Positions 10,875 through 20,452 of a DNA stretch of 64,000 nt are shown piece after piece. Numbering within the stretch: position 1 is the first letter of the stretch; every line of letters starts with the position of its first letter. The translations under genes and the position numbers were made by a program. The notes beneath the pieces are model-generated. The model had not been told where the DNA came from. It did no database searches and worked only from the letters and a program-made list of their open reading frames with translations. This DNA comes from Stutzerimonas stutzeri (GTDB taxonomy: Bacteria; Pseudomonadota; Gammaproteobacteria; Pseudomonadales; Pseudomonadaceae). Where the stretch lies: contig NZ_JAMOII010000003.1 of NCBI RefSeq assembly GCF_024448985.1, forward strand, positions 186,001 through 250,000, read 5' to 3'.

Positions 10875-11833
10875 TGATCGTCGATCCGGAGCGCAGCTAC
10901 GACCTCATCGGGGACGTGCACGGTTGCGCTCGTACCCTGGAGCGGCTGCTCGATCAGCTCGGCTATCGCCGGCATGGCGATGTATGGCGGCATCCGCGCC
11001 GGCAGGTGATATTCCTCGGCGACATTATTGACCGCGGCCCACGCATTCGTGAGGCGTTGCATCTGGTGCATGCGATGGTCGAGGCGGAGCAGGCCTACTG
11101 CATCATGGGAAACCATGAGTTCAACGCACTGGGCTGGTACACCCCGGCACCACCGGGAAGCGGCAAGACCTTCGTCCGCGAGCATACCCCGCGCTACGAG
11201 ACGCTGCTGCAGGAAACCTTCCAACAGTTCGAGCACTATCCGGATGAATGGCGAGCGTTCCGCGAGTGGTTCATGGAGCTGCCGCTGTTTCTTCAAAGCG
11301 AGCGTTTCCGGGTGGTTCACGCCTGCTGGGATAACACCGTCATCGATCAGCTTCGCCAGCGTTTGAGCCACGGCTGTGTCGATCCAGAATTCTTGCGCGA
11401 TGCCGCGTTCAGCGACGGATTCGCGGCCAAGGCACTCGACCGTCTACTGCGTGGCACCGACATGCCGCTGCCCCAGGGCCTGACGTTGACCAGTGCCGAG
11501 GGATTCACTCGCAGCTTCTTCCGCACCAAGTTCTGGGAAGAGAACCCCAGAACTTATGGCGACATCGTGTTCCAGCCCGACGGCCTGCCGGAAAAGGCGG
11601 CGCGCCTGCCGCTCAGCGAAAGCCAGAAGAGCCGCTTGTTCCTGTACGGGCCCGACGATCCGCTGCTGTTCGTCGGCCATTACTGGCGTAGCGGCGAGCC
11701 CGCGCCCATACGCCATAACCTGGCTTGCCTGGATTACAGCGCGGTGAAATACGGCAAGCTGGTCGCCTACCGGCTCGACCAGGAAACCCGACTCGACCCG
11801 GCGAAATTCGTCTGGGTGAATGTGGAGCGCTAG
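10874..11833 (+). CDS. Metallophosphoesterase of the PPP-like family
   Basis: The 319-residue protein has the calcineurin-like metal-binding blocks in order: GDVHG (13-17), GDIIDRG (49-55) and GNHE (79-82), with further His residues downstream (VVHACWD, FVGHYW). These bind two metal ions and hydrolyse phosphoesters. The substrate may be a phosphoprotein, a diadenosine polyphosphate or another nucleotide; sequence alone does not tell. The GTG start overlaps the nadK stop by one base and the rhomboid ATG follows at once, so translational coupling with both neighbours is likely. Confidence 0.82.
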   Translation: MIVDPERSYDLIGDVHGCARTLERLLDQLGYRRHGDVWRHPRRQVIFLGDIIDRGPRIREALHLVHAMVEAEQAYCIMGNHEFNALGWYTPAPPGSGKTFVREHTPRYETLLQETFQQFEHYPDEWRAFREWFMELPLFLQSERFRVVHACWDNTVIDQLRQRLSHGCVDPEFLRDAAFSDGFAAKALDRLLRGTDMPLPQGLTLTSAEGFTRSFFRTKFWEENPRTYGDIVFQPDGLPEKAARLPLSESQKSRLFLYGPDDPLLFVGHYWRSGEPAPIRHNLACLDYSAVKYGKLVAYRLDQETRLDPAKFVWVNVER

Positions 11834-12709
11834 ATGGTGGTTGTCGAGGCGTTGCGCCTGCCGTTATCCGAAGACCTGAGTGGTTTCGTCGCGCTGCTGC
11901 GGCGCCTGCAGGTGCCTTGCCGCGTTTCCGAAGAGTCGGGCGAGCAGGTACTGCGCGTGCCGGCTGAAACCGCCGAACAGGTCCGTGAACTCTATCAGCG
12001 TTACCCGCAAGGTGATGGCGCGGTCGTCGCCGAGCAACCGCCACGCCGCGGTGGGGGATTCGTCGCCAGTATGCGCCGCAGCCCGTTGACCGCCGCGGTG
12101 TTGCTGCTGACGCTGATCGCGGCGGCGATTACCATGCTCGGCGAAAATTTCGAGACCATTCGCTGGTTCAGTTTCAGCGATTTTCGCATCGACGGCGAAT
12201 ACGCCTATTTCGCGACGCTCGAACAGACTCTCGCAGAAGGGCAGTGGTGGCGGCTGGTGACGCCGATCTTCGTGCATTTCGGCTTCCTGCACTTGGCGAT
12301 GAATTCCATGTGGTACTGGGAACTGGGGCGGCGCATCGAATATCGCCAGGGCGCGCTGATGCTGCTCGGGTTCACGCTGCTGTTCGGCATCGTGTCCAAC
12401 CTGGCGCAGTACCTGTTCGGCGGGCCGAGCATCTTTGGCGGGTTGTCCGGCGTCTTGTACGGGCTGCTCGGCCACTGTTGGCTGTTCCAGAAGCTGTCGC
12501 CGGACGAAGCCTACCGACTGCCGCCCGGTGTGGTGGTGCTGATGCTGATCTGGCTGGTGGTATGCCTGACCGGTGTGATCGAAGTGGTGAGCTTCGGTGC
12601 ATTGGCGATCGCCAATGCGGCCCACGTCGGCGGGCTGGTCGCTGGCTGCCTGACCGGTATCCTAGGTGGGCTGCTGGCGCGCCGCAGGGCCGCGGGCCAA
12701 GGCAACTGA
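11834..12709 (+). CDS. Rhomboid family intramembrane serine protease
   Basis: This 291-residue protein has a soluble N-terminal region (about residues 1-75, similar to the GlpG cytoplasmic domain) followed by six or seven membrane segments. The catalytic dyad is visible as Ser205 in FGGLSGVLYG and His264 in NAAHVGG, and the upstream HFGFLHLAMNSMW block matches the family's oxyanion-side histidine and asparagine. It should cut membrane protein substrates within the inner membrane; the substrate is unknown. It begins directly after the phosphoesterase stop codon. Confidence 0.88.
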   Translation: MVVVEALRLPLSEDLSGFVALLRRLQVPCRVSEESGEQVLRVPAETAEQVRELYQRYPQGDGAVVAEQPPRRGGGFVASMRRSPLTAAVLLLTLIAAAITMLGENFETIRWFSFSDFRIDGEYAYFATLEQTLAEGQWWRLVTPIFVHFGFLHLAMNSMWYWELGRRIEYRQGALMLLGFTLLFGIVSNLAQYLFGGPSIFGGLSGVLYGLLGHCWLFQKLSPDEAYRLPPGVVVLMLIWLVVCLTGVIEVVSFGALAIANAAHVGGLVAGCLTGILGGLLARRRAAGQGN

Positions 12710-12778
12710 AAGGCTGATCGTTTTCCCTAAAGCAGCGCCGCTCGGTAGAATGCGCGCTTGTTTCCCCGGGAGCCGGCC

Positions 12779-13054
12779 ATGTCGTCCTTTATCGAAGCCA
12801 TCGAAAACATCACCCCCGAAATCTACGAAAATCTGAAAACCGCCGTCGAGCTGGGCAAGTGGAGCGACGGTCGCAAGCTGACGCCCGAGCAGAAGGAAAC
12901 CTGCCTCGGCGCGATGATTGCCTGGGAAATCCAGAACCTGCCTGAAGAAGAACGCACCGGCTACATGGGTGGCCAGGAGTGCGCGTCCAAGAGCAAGAAC
13001 AAGGCGCCGATTGACACCAGTCTATTCGCACCTGCTTCCGGAACCCGTCACTGA
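12779..13054 (+). CDS. yeaC: YeaC-like DUF1315 family protein
   Basis: This is a small acidic cytoplasmic protein of 91 residues. The block FIEAIENITPEIYENLKTAVELGKWSDG and the later CLGAMIAWE, EERTGYMGG are characteristic of DUF1315 (YeaC). No function is known to me. The ATG at 12779 starts the conserved region, with GGGAGCC upstream. Its stop overlaps the ATG of the DUF2797 gene (TGATG), so the two are translationally coupled. A TAGAAT hexamer at 12746-12751 may be the -10 box. Confidence 0.85.
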   Translation: MSSFIEAIENITPEIYENLKTAVELGKWSDGRKLTPEQKETCLGAMIAWEIQNLPEEERTGYMGGQECASKSKNKAPIDTSLFAPASGTRH

Positions 13055-13887
13055 TGCTGGAATTGGGACGCGGCGCGCTGAGCAAGATGTCGATTCAGCT
13101 GGGTGCCCAGGCGCAATACTCCTTCCGCCTGAACGACGAACTGGTGCCGGTCAATCCACTGATCGGCAAGACCCTGCGGCTGGAATACCTCGGCGCCATC
13201 AATTGCACGCATTGCGGACGCAAGACCAACAAGAGTTTTAGCCAGGGCTATTGCTATCCCTGCTTCAAGAAACTGCCGCAGTGCGACATCTGCATCATGA
13301 GCCCGGAAAAATGCCACCACGATTTCGGCACTTGCCGCGATCCGCAGTGGGGCATGGATTTCTGCATGACCGATCACGTGGTCTACCTGGCTAACTCGTC
13401 AGGCATCAAGGTGGGCATCACCCGCGCCACGCAATTGCCGACCCGTTGGCTCGACCAGGGCGCGAGCCAGGCGCTGCCGATCATGCGTGTCGCTACCCGC
13501 CAGCAGTCGGGCATGGTCGAGGATCTGTTGCGTAGCCAGGTCGCTGACCGCACGAACTGGCGCGCGCTGCTCAAGGGCGATGCCGAGCCTATCGACCTGA
13601 TCAAGATTCGCGAGCAGATATTCGATGCCTGTGCCGAAGGCCTGCGGGGCCTGCAGCAGCGCTACGGGCTACAGGCGATTCAACCGGTTGCAGATGCCGA
13701 GGTGCTTGAAATTCGCTACCCGGTCGATGCCTACCCGACCAAGATCGTCAGTCTAGACTTGGAAAAGACGCCCGTAGTGGAAGGCACCCTGCGCGGTATC
13801 AAGGGTCAATACCTGATCCTGGACACCGGCGTGATCAACATCCGCAAGTTCACCGCTTATCAAATAGCCGCAAGCTGCACGCCGTAA
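13054..13887 (+). CDS. DUF2797 family protein with zinc-binding cysteines
   Basis: The 277-residue protein has a Cys/His-rich N-terminal half: CTHCGRK, GYCYPCFKKLPQCDICIMSPEKCHH and GTCRDPQWG, which should bind zinc. It is followed by HVVYLANSSGIKVGITR...PTRWLDQGA, a segment reminiscent of a GIY-YIG nuclease-like fold. These features fit DUF2797. Nucleic-acid binding is a reasonable guess but is not shown. Its ATG overlaps the yeaC stop, and it precedes pepN; the order yeaC-DUF2797-pepN recurs in pseudomonads. Confidence 0.8.
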   Translation: MLELGRGALSKMSIQLGAQAQYSFRLNDELVPVNPLIGKTLRLEYLGAINCTHCGRKTNKSFSQGYCYPCFKKLPQCDICIMSPEKCHHDFGTCRDPQWGMDFCMTDHVVYLANSSGIKVGITRATQLPTRWLDQGASQALPIMRVATRQQSGMVEDLLRSQVADRTNWRALLKGDAEPIDLIKIREQIFDACAEGLRGLQQRYGLQAIQPVADAEVLEIRYPVDAYPTKIVSLDLEKTPVVEGTLRGIKGQYLILDTGVINIRKFTAYQIAASCTP

Positions 13888-13951
13888 ATTTCAGGCTTGA
13901 CCCGCGAAGGCTTGATTCCGGGTGTCGGCGGCAGCCACGGCACATTTACTT

Positions 13952-13980
13952 GCAGCTTCAAGCTTGCGGCTTGTAGCTGC
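13952..13980 (+). repeat. AGCTT-type palindromic repeat before pepN
   Basis: A 29-base nested inverted repeat reads GCAGCT-T-CAAGC, loop TTGCG, then GCTTG-T-AGCTGC: eleven pairs with one T-T mismatch. It lies between the DUF2797 stop and the pepN ribosome-binding site. Its AGCTT/CAAGC composition resembles the repeat at 43156-43216, suggesting a dispersed element of this genome. It could also work as a weak terminator or mRNA stabiliser. Confidence 0.5.
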
Positions 13981-13999
13981 CTCGAAGAGGCTTTTACCG

Positions 14000-16657
14000 A
14001 TGCGCACCGAACAACCGAAAGTCATTCATCTCAAGGATTATCAGGCCCCCGAGTACCTGATCGATGAAACACACCTGACCTTCGAACTGTACGAAGACCG
14101 CACCCTGGTGCATGCGCAACTGGTGATGCGCCGCAACCCCGAAGCGGGCACTGACCTGCCGCCGCTGCAGTTGCATGGCCAGGATCTCGAGTTAATGTCC
14201 CTGTCGCTGAACGATCGTCAGCTGGGCCTGGGCGATTACGAGGTCGCCGGGGAAAGTCTGACCCTGCAGCCCGATAGCGCCGCGTTCACGCTCGACAGCA
14301 CTGTGGTAATCCATCCGGAAAGCAACACGGCGCTGGAAGGCCTCTACAAGTCCGGCAGCATGTTCTGCACCCAATGTGAGGCTGAGGGCTTTCGCAAGAT
14401 CACCTACTACCTCGACCGCCCGGATGTGATGAGCAAATTCACCACCACGGTCAGCGCCGAAAAGCATGCTTATCCGATCCTCCTGTCCAACGGCAACCCG
14501 ATCGCCAGCGGCGAAGAGGACGACGGCCGCCACTGGGCGACGTGGGAAGATCCGTTCAAGAAGCCGGCTTATTTGTTCGCACTGGTGGCCGGTGATCTGT
14601 GGTGTGTCGAGGACAGCTTCACCACCATGAGCGGCCGCGATGTAGCGCTGCGTATCTACGTCGAGCCCGAGAACATCGACAAATGCCAGCACGCTATGGA
14701 CAGCTTGAAGAAGTCCATGAAGTGGGACGAGGAGGCCTATGGTCGCGAGTACGACCTGGACATCTTCATGATCGTCGCAGTCAACGACTTCAATATGGGC
14801 GCGATGGAGAACAAAGGCCTCAACATCTTCAATTCGAGCGCCGTGCTGGCGCGCGCCGAGACCGCTACCGACGCTGCTCACCAGCGTGTCGAGGCCATCG
14901 TTGCCCACGAATATTTTCATAACTGGACCGGCAACCGCGTGACGTGCCGCGACTGGTTCCAGCTGTCGCTCAAGGAAGGTTTCACTGTCTTTCGCGATGC
15001 GCAGTTCTCCTCCGACATGAATTCGGAGACGGTCAAGCGCGTCGAGGATGTGTCCTACCTGCGTACCCATCAGTTCGCTGAAGATGCCGGGCCGATGGCC
15101 CACTCGGTTCGCCCCGAGTCATTCATCGAGATCTCCAACTTCTACACCCTGACCGTTTACGAGAAGGGTGCCGAAGTGGTGCGCATGATCCAGACGTTGC
15201 TGGGCGAAGAGGGCTTCCGCAAGGGCAGCGATCTGTACTTCGAGCGGCATGACGGCCAGGCGGTAACCGTCGATGATTTCGTCAAAGCCATGGAAGACGC
15301 CAACGGCGCCGACCTGACTCAGTTCAAGCGCTGGTACAGCCAGGCCGGCACGCCGCGCCTCGCCGTTAGTGAGCAATACGATGCAGCGACCAAGACCTAC
15401 AGCCTGACGTTCCGCCAGAGTTGCCCGCCGACGCCGGGTCAGAGTGAAAAATTGCCGTTCGTGATCCCGGTTTCGCTGGGTCTGCTGGATGGCCAGGGCA
15501 ATGAGATTGCACTACGCCTGCAAGGCGAGGATGCCGCCGTCGGCACCACTCGCGTGCTAGCGGTCGATCAGGCCGAACAGACGTTCACCTTTATCGACGT
15601 TCCCGAGCAGCCGTTGCCCTCGTTGCTGCGCGGTTTCTCCGCGCCGGTGAAGCTTGAATTTCCGTATAGCCGTGATCAGCTGATGTTCCTGATGCAGCAT
15701 GATTCCGACGGTTTCAACCGCTGGGAAGCCGGGCAGCAGTTGTCGGTGCAGGTGCTGCAGGAAATGATCGGGCAGCATCAGCGCGGCGAAGCGCTGCAAC
15801 TGGACCAGCGTCTGGTCGCAGCGCTGCGCAGCTTGCTGGAGGACGAACGCCTCGACCCGGCGATGGTCGCCGAAATGCTGTCGCTGCCGAGCGAGGCCTA
15901 CCTCACCGAGATCAGCGAAGTGGCGGATGTCGATGCCATTCATGCGGCGCGCGATTTCGCCCGCCAGGGCATCGCCACGGCGCTGTTCGATTTGCTCTGG
16001 AAGCGCTACCAGGCCAACCGCGAACTGTCTCGGCAGACGCCTTACGTTGCCGAAGCCACTCACTTCGCCCGTCGTGCGCTGCAAAACATCGCCCTGTCGT
16101 ACCTGATGCTGAGCGGACAATCGGAAGTGGTTGCCGCCTGCGTCGAGCAATACGAGCAGGCCGACAACATGACCGAGCGCCTGACGGCACTGGCCGTGCT
16201 GGTCAATTCGAACTTCGAGGCCGAGCGCGACAAAGCACTCGAAGCTTTTGCCGAGCACTTCAAGGACAACCCGCTGGTGATGGATCAGTGGTTCAGCGTG
16301 CAGGCCGGCAACACTCAACCGGGCGGGTTGGAGCGTGTCCAGCAGCTGATGCAGCATCCGGCGTTCACGCTGAAGAACCCGAACAAGGTCCGCGCCTTGA
16401 TCGGCGCCTTCGCCAATCAGAACCTGGTCAACTTCCATCGCGCCGATGGTGCCGGTTATCGGTTCCTGGCCGATCAGATCATCGTATTGAACGGGCTCAA
16501 TCCGCAGATCGCCTCGCGCCTTCTGGCGCCGCTGACCCGCTGGCGCAAATACGACGCCGGTCGGCAGGGCCTGATGAAGGGCGAGCTGGAACGGATTCTG
16601 GCCTCGGGCGAGCTATCCAGCGATGTCTACGAGGTGGTCAGCAAGAGTCTCGCCTGA
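14000..16657 (+). CDS. pepN: Aminopeptidase N
   Basis: This is a cytoplasmic M1-family zinc metallopeptidase that removes N-terminal residues from peptides. The 885-residue product shows the exopeptidase motif GAMEN (267-271), the zinc-binding HEYFHNW (His303, Glu304, His307) and the third zinc ligand Glu326 in LKEGF. The rest matches the long C-terminal helical domain of the bacterial PepN type. The ATG at 14000 is fixed by GAAGAGG at 13984-13990; the longer reading frame upstream runs through the palindromic repeat and is not coding. A terminator follows. Confidence 0.96.
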   Translation: MRTEQPKVIHLKDYQAPEYLIDETHLTFELYEDRTLVHAQLVMRRNPEAGTDLPPLQLHGQDLELMSLSLNDRQLGLGDYEVAGESLTLQPDSAAFTLDSTVVIHPESNTALEGLYKSGSMFCTQCEAEGFRKITYYLDRPDVMSKFTTTVSAEKHAYPILLSNGNPIASGEEDDGRHWATWEDPFKKPAYLFALVAGDLWCVEDSFTTMSGRDVALRIYVEPENIDKCQHAMDSLKKSMKWDEEAYGREYDLDIFMIVAVNDFNMGAMENKGLNIFNSSAVLARAETATDAAHQRVEAIVAHEYFHNWTGNRVTCRDWFQLSLKEGFTVFRDAQFSSDMNSETVKRVEDVSYLRTHQFAEDAGPMAHSVRPESFIEISNFYTLTVYEKGAEVVRMIQTLLGEEGFRKGSDLYFERHDGQAVTVDDFVKAMEDANGADLTQFKRWYSQAGTPRLAVSEQYDAATKTYSLTFRQSCPPTPGQSEKLPFVIPVSLGLLDGQGNEIALRLQGEDAAVGTTRVLAVDQAEQTFTFIDVPEQPLPSLLRGFSAPVKLEFPYSRDQLMFLMQHDSDGFNRWEAGQQLSVQVLQEMIGQHQRGEALQLDQRLVAALRSLLEDERLDPAMVAEMLSLPSEAYLTEISEVADVDAIHAARDFARQGIATALFDLLWKRYQANRELSRQTPYVAEATHFARRALQNIALSYLMLSGQSEVVAACVEQYEQADNMTERLTALAVLVNSNFEAERDKALEAFAEHFKDNPLVMDQWFSVQAGNTQPGGLERVQQLMQHPAFTLKNPNKVRALIGAFANQNLVNFHRADGAGYRFLADQIIVLNGLNPQIASRLLAPLTRWRKYDAGRQGLMKGELERILASGELSSDVYEVVSKSLA

Positions 16658-16695
16658 CTCGGTGTAGCCGTCTGCAAGGCGATATGAACCACCCC

Positions 16696-16728
16696 GAATC
16701 CCGTGCAATGTCACGGGATTCGTTCTTT
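16696..16728 (+). terminator. pepN terminator
   Basis: A perfect ten-base-pair stem (GAATCCCGTG/CACGGGATTC, six-base loop) is followed by GTTCTTT. It lies 39 bases after the pepN stop. Confidence 0.75.
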
Positions 16729-16862
16729 CCGGGGGTTCTCATCGAAGATCGGATCGTTTCCGTGAAACGGAATGCGAGGCGGCAGCGAGATGCTTTGCCA
16801 TAAAGCCTACTAATCAAGCAACATCAATCAGCCTGGCTTAACAAAACATAACGTCCAGACAA

Positions 16863-16890
16863 TTGCCGCCGCTTTCGAAAGCCCTATAGC
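16863..16890 (+). promoter_or_regulatory. Candidate sigma-70 promoter for the YCF48/MMPL pair
   Basis: TTGCCG at 16863-16868 and TATAGC at 16885-16890 are separated by 16 bases. Transcription would start near 16897, about 50 bases before the YCF48-like gene. The hexamers match the consensus only in part, so this is a tentative call. Confidence 0.35.
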
Positions 16891-16948
16891 ATGGCTCCGC
16901 CTGGTACTTAACGCAGGTCTTACCTTAATAAGAATAAAGGGGGTATGT

Positions 16949-18037
16949 ATGAGTGAGCCCGTCATGTGGCGCACCCGGTTCGGCCGTGCGGAAAAAACAC
17001 CCCGCAAGTCGAATTTCAATTATTCGCCGCTTGCAAGAACGCTCTCGCTCTGCAGTGTTCTATCCATCCTGTTTCTCGCCACTGCTACCGCTCATGCGCA
17101 AAGCGCTGAGCCAGCGACCCGCTATGCGATCGAATCGGAGAAGGCCGCATCGGCTCTTCTGCTCGATATCACTTATGCGGGTAAGCGCTTGGTCGCAGCT
17201 GGTGATCGCGGGCATATCCTCTTTTCCGATGACGCCGGCGCTACGTGGTCCCAGGCCAAGGTTCCGACCCGTCAGATGCTCACGGCTGTTTATTTCGTCG
17301 ATGACAAACATGGCTGGGCGGTCGGCCACGACGCGCTGATCCTGGCGACCAGCGATGGCGGTGAAACCTGGACACAGCAATACGAAAATCGCGAAGGCGA
17401 AGTGCCTTTACTTGACGTCTGGTTCGAGAATTCGGAGCACGGCTTCGCCACGGGTGCTTATGGCGTGCTGCTGGAAACCGCTGACGGCGGCCAGAATTGG
17501 GAAGATATCGCTGATCGCCTCGACAACGAGGACGGCGCTCACCTGAACGCCATCACCCATATTCAGGGCTCGGGTCTGTTCGTCGTTGGCGAAATGGGCG
17601 GAATGTTCCGTTCCAGCGACATGGGTGAGACCTGGGAGCGCGTCGAGTCGCCCTATCAGGGATCCTTGTTCGGCGTCGTGAGTGGCGGCGAACCCGGAGT
17701 GGTTGTGGCGTTCGGCCTGCGTGGTCATCTGTTCCGTTCCGCCGACTTCGGCGATAGCTGGCAAGCAATCGATCTGCTCGACGGAAGCGATGCCCTCGAG
17801 TCGGGGCTGGCGGACGGCAATCTGCTGCCGGATGGTCGTATCGTCGTGGTCGGCCACGGCGGCACCGTGCTTAGTAGCGAGGACCAAGGACAGAGCTTCA
17901 AGCTGTTCAGTCGCCCGGATCGACGCTCGCTGTCAGGCGTCGTCTCCAACCCGGACGGCAATCTGGTCCTCGTCGGGCAGAGCGGCGTCAGGGTCGTTTC
18001 CCCGACCGGCGCCAACTTGCCCGCACAACAACAATAA
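16949..18037 (+). CDS. YCF48/BNR-type beta-propeller protein, exported
   Basis: The 362-residue protein has a positively charged N-terminus followed by a hydrophobic stretch (about residues 30-48) ending AHAQS, a likely signal peptidase site, so the mature protein is probably periplasmic. It then has at least six repeats of the YCF48/BNR type, seen as G-x-x-G-x-hydrophobic-x-S-x-D-x-G-x-x-W (for example RGHILFSDDAGATW, DALILATSDGGETW, GGMFRSSDMGETW). The family includes photosystem II assembly factor YCF48, where the propeller acts as a binding platform. The gene ends 12 bases before an MMPL exporter gene, so the propeller probably partners that transporter. GGGGG at 16939-16943 sets the start. 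Confidence 0.8.
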   Translation: MSEPVMWRTRFGRAEKTPRKSNFNYSPLARTLSLCSVLSILFLATATAHAQSAEPATRYAIESEKAASALLLDITYAGKRLVAAGDRGHILFSDDAGATWSQAKVPTRQMLTAVYFVDDKHGWAVGHDALILATSDGGETWTQQYENREGEVPLLDVWFENSEHGFATGAYGVLLETADGGQNWEDIADRLDNEDGAHLNAITHIQGSGLFVVGEMGGMFRSSDMGETWERVESPYQGSLFGVVSGGEPGVVVAFGLRGHLFRSADFGDSWQAIDLLDGSDALESGLADGNLLPDGRIVVVGHGGTVLSSEDQGQSFKLFSRPDRRSLSGVVSNPDGNLVLVGQSGVRVVSPTGANLPAQQQ

Positions 18038-18049
18038 GCCGGAGCCAAC

Positions 18050-20404
18050 ATGACCAAGCATCAGCAGAAGCCGGCGTCCTTTCTAGAACGCCTGATTTTC
18101 AACAATCGACCGGCAGTGATCCTTGTCTGCCTGTTGATCAGCGTATTCCTGTTCTACCAGGCTGCTCAGGTCCGTCCTTCGACCAGCTTCGAAAAGATGA
18201 TCCCGCTGGGGCACCCTTACATTCAGAACATGCTCCAGCATCGTGATGATCTGGCCAACCTGGGCAACACGGTGCGGATATCCGTCGCGGCCAAGGATGG
18301 TGACATCTTCTCCAAGGAGTACATGGAAACGCTGCGTCAGATCCATGACGAAGTGTTCTACATCCAGGGTGTCGACCGCTCGAACATGAAGTCGCTGTGG
18401 AGCCCCAGTGTTCGCTGGACCGAGGTGACAGAGCAGGGCTTCGCCGGTGGCGAGGTCATCCCGCAGACCTATGACGGCTCGCCTGAAAGCCTCGACGATT
18501 TGCGTAACAACATTCTCAAGTCCGGTCAGATCGGCCGTCTGGTGGCCAACGACTTCAAGTCCAGCATCATCGACGTGCCGCTGATGGAGTCCTATTCGGA
18601 CCCGGACGACCGTAGCAAGCAGATCACTCTCGACTACCAGACGTTTTCCCACGAGCTCGAAGAGAAGATTCGTGACAAGTACGAGGCGCAGAATCCGAAC
18701 GTGGAGATCCACATCATCGGTTTCGCCAAGAAGGTAGGCGATCTGATCGATGGGCTGGTCGGTGTCGCGTTGTTCTTCTTCGTTGCTATCGGCATCACCC
18801 TAGCGCTGCTGCTGTGGTTCACCCGCTGCTTCAAGAGCACCATCGCGGTGGTGGTGACTACGCTGATCGCCGTGGCCTGGCAGCTCGGCTTGCTGCACAC
18901 GCTGGGCTTCGGGCTCGATCCCTATTCGATGCTGGTGCCGTTCCTGGTGTTCGCCATCGGTATTTCCCACGGCGTTCAGAAGATCAACGGCATCGCCATG
19001 GCGTCGGGCGAAACCGATGATCCGCTGGCGGCTGCACGCATGGCGTTCCGTCAGTTGTTCATCCCCGGCATGGTGGCGCTGGCGTCTGATGCCGTTGGTT
19101 TCGTGACGCTGCTGCTGATCGATATTGGTGTGATTCGCGAGTTGGCGATTGGCGCTTCGCTGGGCGTGGCGGTGATCATCCTGACCAACCTGATTCTGCT
19201 GCCGGTGGCGATTTCCTACATGGGTATCAGCCAGCGCGCGGTCAAACAGGCTCGCGAGGAAGCGGCGCGCAACCACCCGTTCTGGCGGTTGCTGTCGAAT
19301 TTCGCCAACCCGGTGGTCGCGCCGATCTCCATCGTCATTGCCTTGCTCGCCGTGGGCGGCGGGCTTTGGTACGGGCAGAACCTGAAGATTGGCGATCTCG
19401 ACCAGGGCGCACCGGAACTGCACCCGGATTCGCGCTACAACCTGGACAATGATTTCGTCATCCGCAACTACTCGACCAGCTCCGACGTGCTGGTGGTAAT
19501 GGTCAAGACGGCGCCTGAAGGCTGCGCCCATTACGACACGCTCGCCGCCATGGACGAGTTGATGTGGAAGATGGAGAACACAGAGGGCGTGCAGTCGGCG
19601 GTGTCGATGGTCACCGTCGCGCGGCAGAGCATCAAGGGTATGAACGAGGGCAGCCTGAAATGGGAAACCCTGTCGCGTAACCAGTTCGTCCTGAACAGCT
19701 CCATCGCTCGTGCTGAGGGCATGTACAACGGCGATTGCTCGTTGGCGCCGGTGCTGGTGTTCCTCAACGATCACAAGGCTGAAACGCTGGAGCACGTCGT
19801 AGCCGCGGCGCGTGAGTTCGCCGAGGAGAACAACCGTGAAGGGTTGGAGTTTGTCCTTGCTGCCGGTAACGCCGGTATCGAAGCGGCTACTAACGAAGTC
19901 ATCGCAGCCTCCGAAACCACGATGCTGATTGCGGTTTATGCGGCGGTGAGCTTCATGTGCCTGCTGACTTTCCGCTCCGTTGCCGCGACGCTCTGCGTGA
20001 TTCTGCCGCTGGTGCTGACCTCGATCCTCGGCAATGCGCTGATGGCTTTCATGGGCATTGGTGTAAAGGTGGCGACATTGCCAGTAATCGCCTTGGGCGT
20101 GGGTATCGGTGTGGATTACGGCATCTACATCTATAGCCGGCTGGAGACGTATCTGCGCCAAGGCATGACGTTGCAGGAAGCCTACTATCAGACCTTGAAA
20201 TCCACTGGCAAGGCGGTGATCTTCACCGGCGTCTGCCTGGCGATCGGCGTATTCACCTGGGTGTTCTCAGCGATCAAGTTCCAGGCGGACATGGGCCTGA
20301 TGCTCACCTTCATGTTCCTCTGGAACATGGTCGGCGCGATCTGGCTGCTGCCAGCCCTGGCGCGCTTCCTTATCAAGCCGGAGAAGCTGCAGCAGAAGGC
20401 GTGA
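18050..20404 (+). CDS. MMPL/RND-superfamily exporter
   Basis: The 784-residue inner-membrane protein has the two-times-six layout of RND/MMPL (HAE3-like) transporters: a first membrane segment at about 25-42, a large periplasmic loop (to about 225), five segments, then a second periplasmic loop (about 440-620) and a last set of segments. The GVGIGVDYGIYIYSRL block in the second half is the sterol-sensing-like proton-relay helix with its acidic residue. Family members export lipids, hopanoids or hydrophobic compounds; the cargo here is unknown. It follows the YCF48-like gene in the same operon and ends at a strong terminator. Confidence 0.85.
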   Translation: MTKHQQKPASFLERLIFNNRPAVILVCLLISVFLFYQAAQVRPSTSFEKMIPLGHPYIQNMLQHRDDLANLGNTVRISVAAKDGDIFSKEYMETLRQIHDEVFYIQGVDRSNMKSLWSPSVRWTEVTEQGFAGGEVIPQTYDGSPESLDDLRNNILKSGQIGRLVANDFKSSIIDVPLMESYSDPDDRSKQITLDYQTFSHELEEKIRDKYEAQNPNVEIHIIGFAKKVGDLIDGLVGVALFFFVAIGITLALLLWFTRCFKSTIAVVVTTLIAVAWQLGLLHTLGFGLDPYSMLVPFLVFAIGISHGVQKINGIAMASGETDDPLAAARMAFRQLFIPGMVALASDAVGFVTLLLIDIGVIRELAIGASLGVAVIILTNLILLPVAISYMGISQRAVKQAREEAARNHPFWRLLSNFANPVVAPISIVIALLAVGGGLWYGQNLKIGDLDQGAPELHPDSRYNLDNDFVIRNYSTSSDVLVVMVKTAPEGCAHYDTLAAMDELMWKMENTEGVQSAVSMVTVARQSIKGMNEGSLKWETLSRNQFVLNSSIARAEGMYNGDCSLAPVLVFLNDHKAETLEHVVAAAREFAEENNREGLEFVLAAGNAGIEAATNEVIAASETTMLIAVYAAVSFMCLLTFRSVAATLCVILPLVLTSILGNALMAFMGIGVKVATLPVIALGVGIGVDYGIYIYSRLETYLRQGMTLQEAYYQTLKSTGKAVIFTGVCLAIGVFTWVFSAIKFQADMGLMLTFMFLWNMVGAIWLLPALARFLIKPEKLQQKA

Positions 20405-20420
20405 TGCTTCGGCAATAAGC

Positions 20421-20452
20421 AAAACCGCGGCCCATGGGTCGCGGTTTTTTTT
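20421..20452 (+). terminator. Rho-independent terminator after the MMPL gene
   Basis: AAAACCGCG pairs with CGCGGTTTT around an inner GCCC-AT-GGGT stem, followed by a run of eight T residues. It starts 17 bases after the stop codon. Confidence 0.9.
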
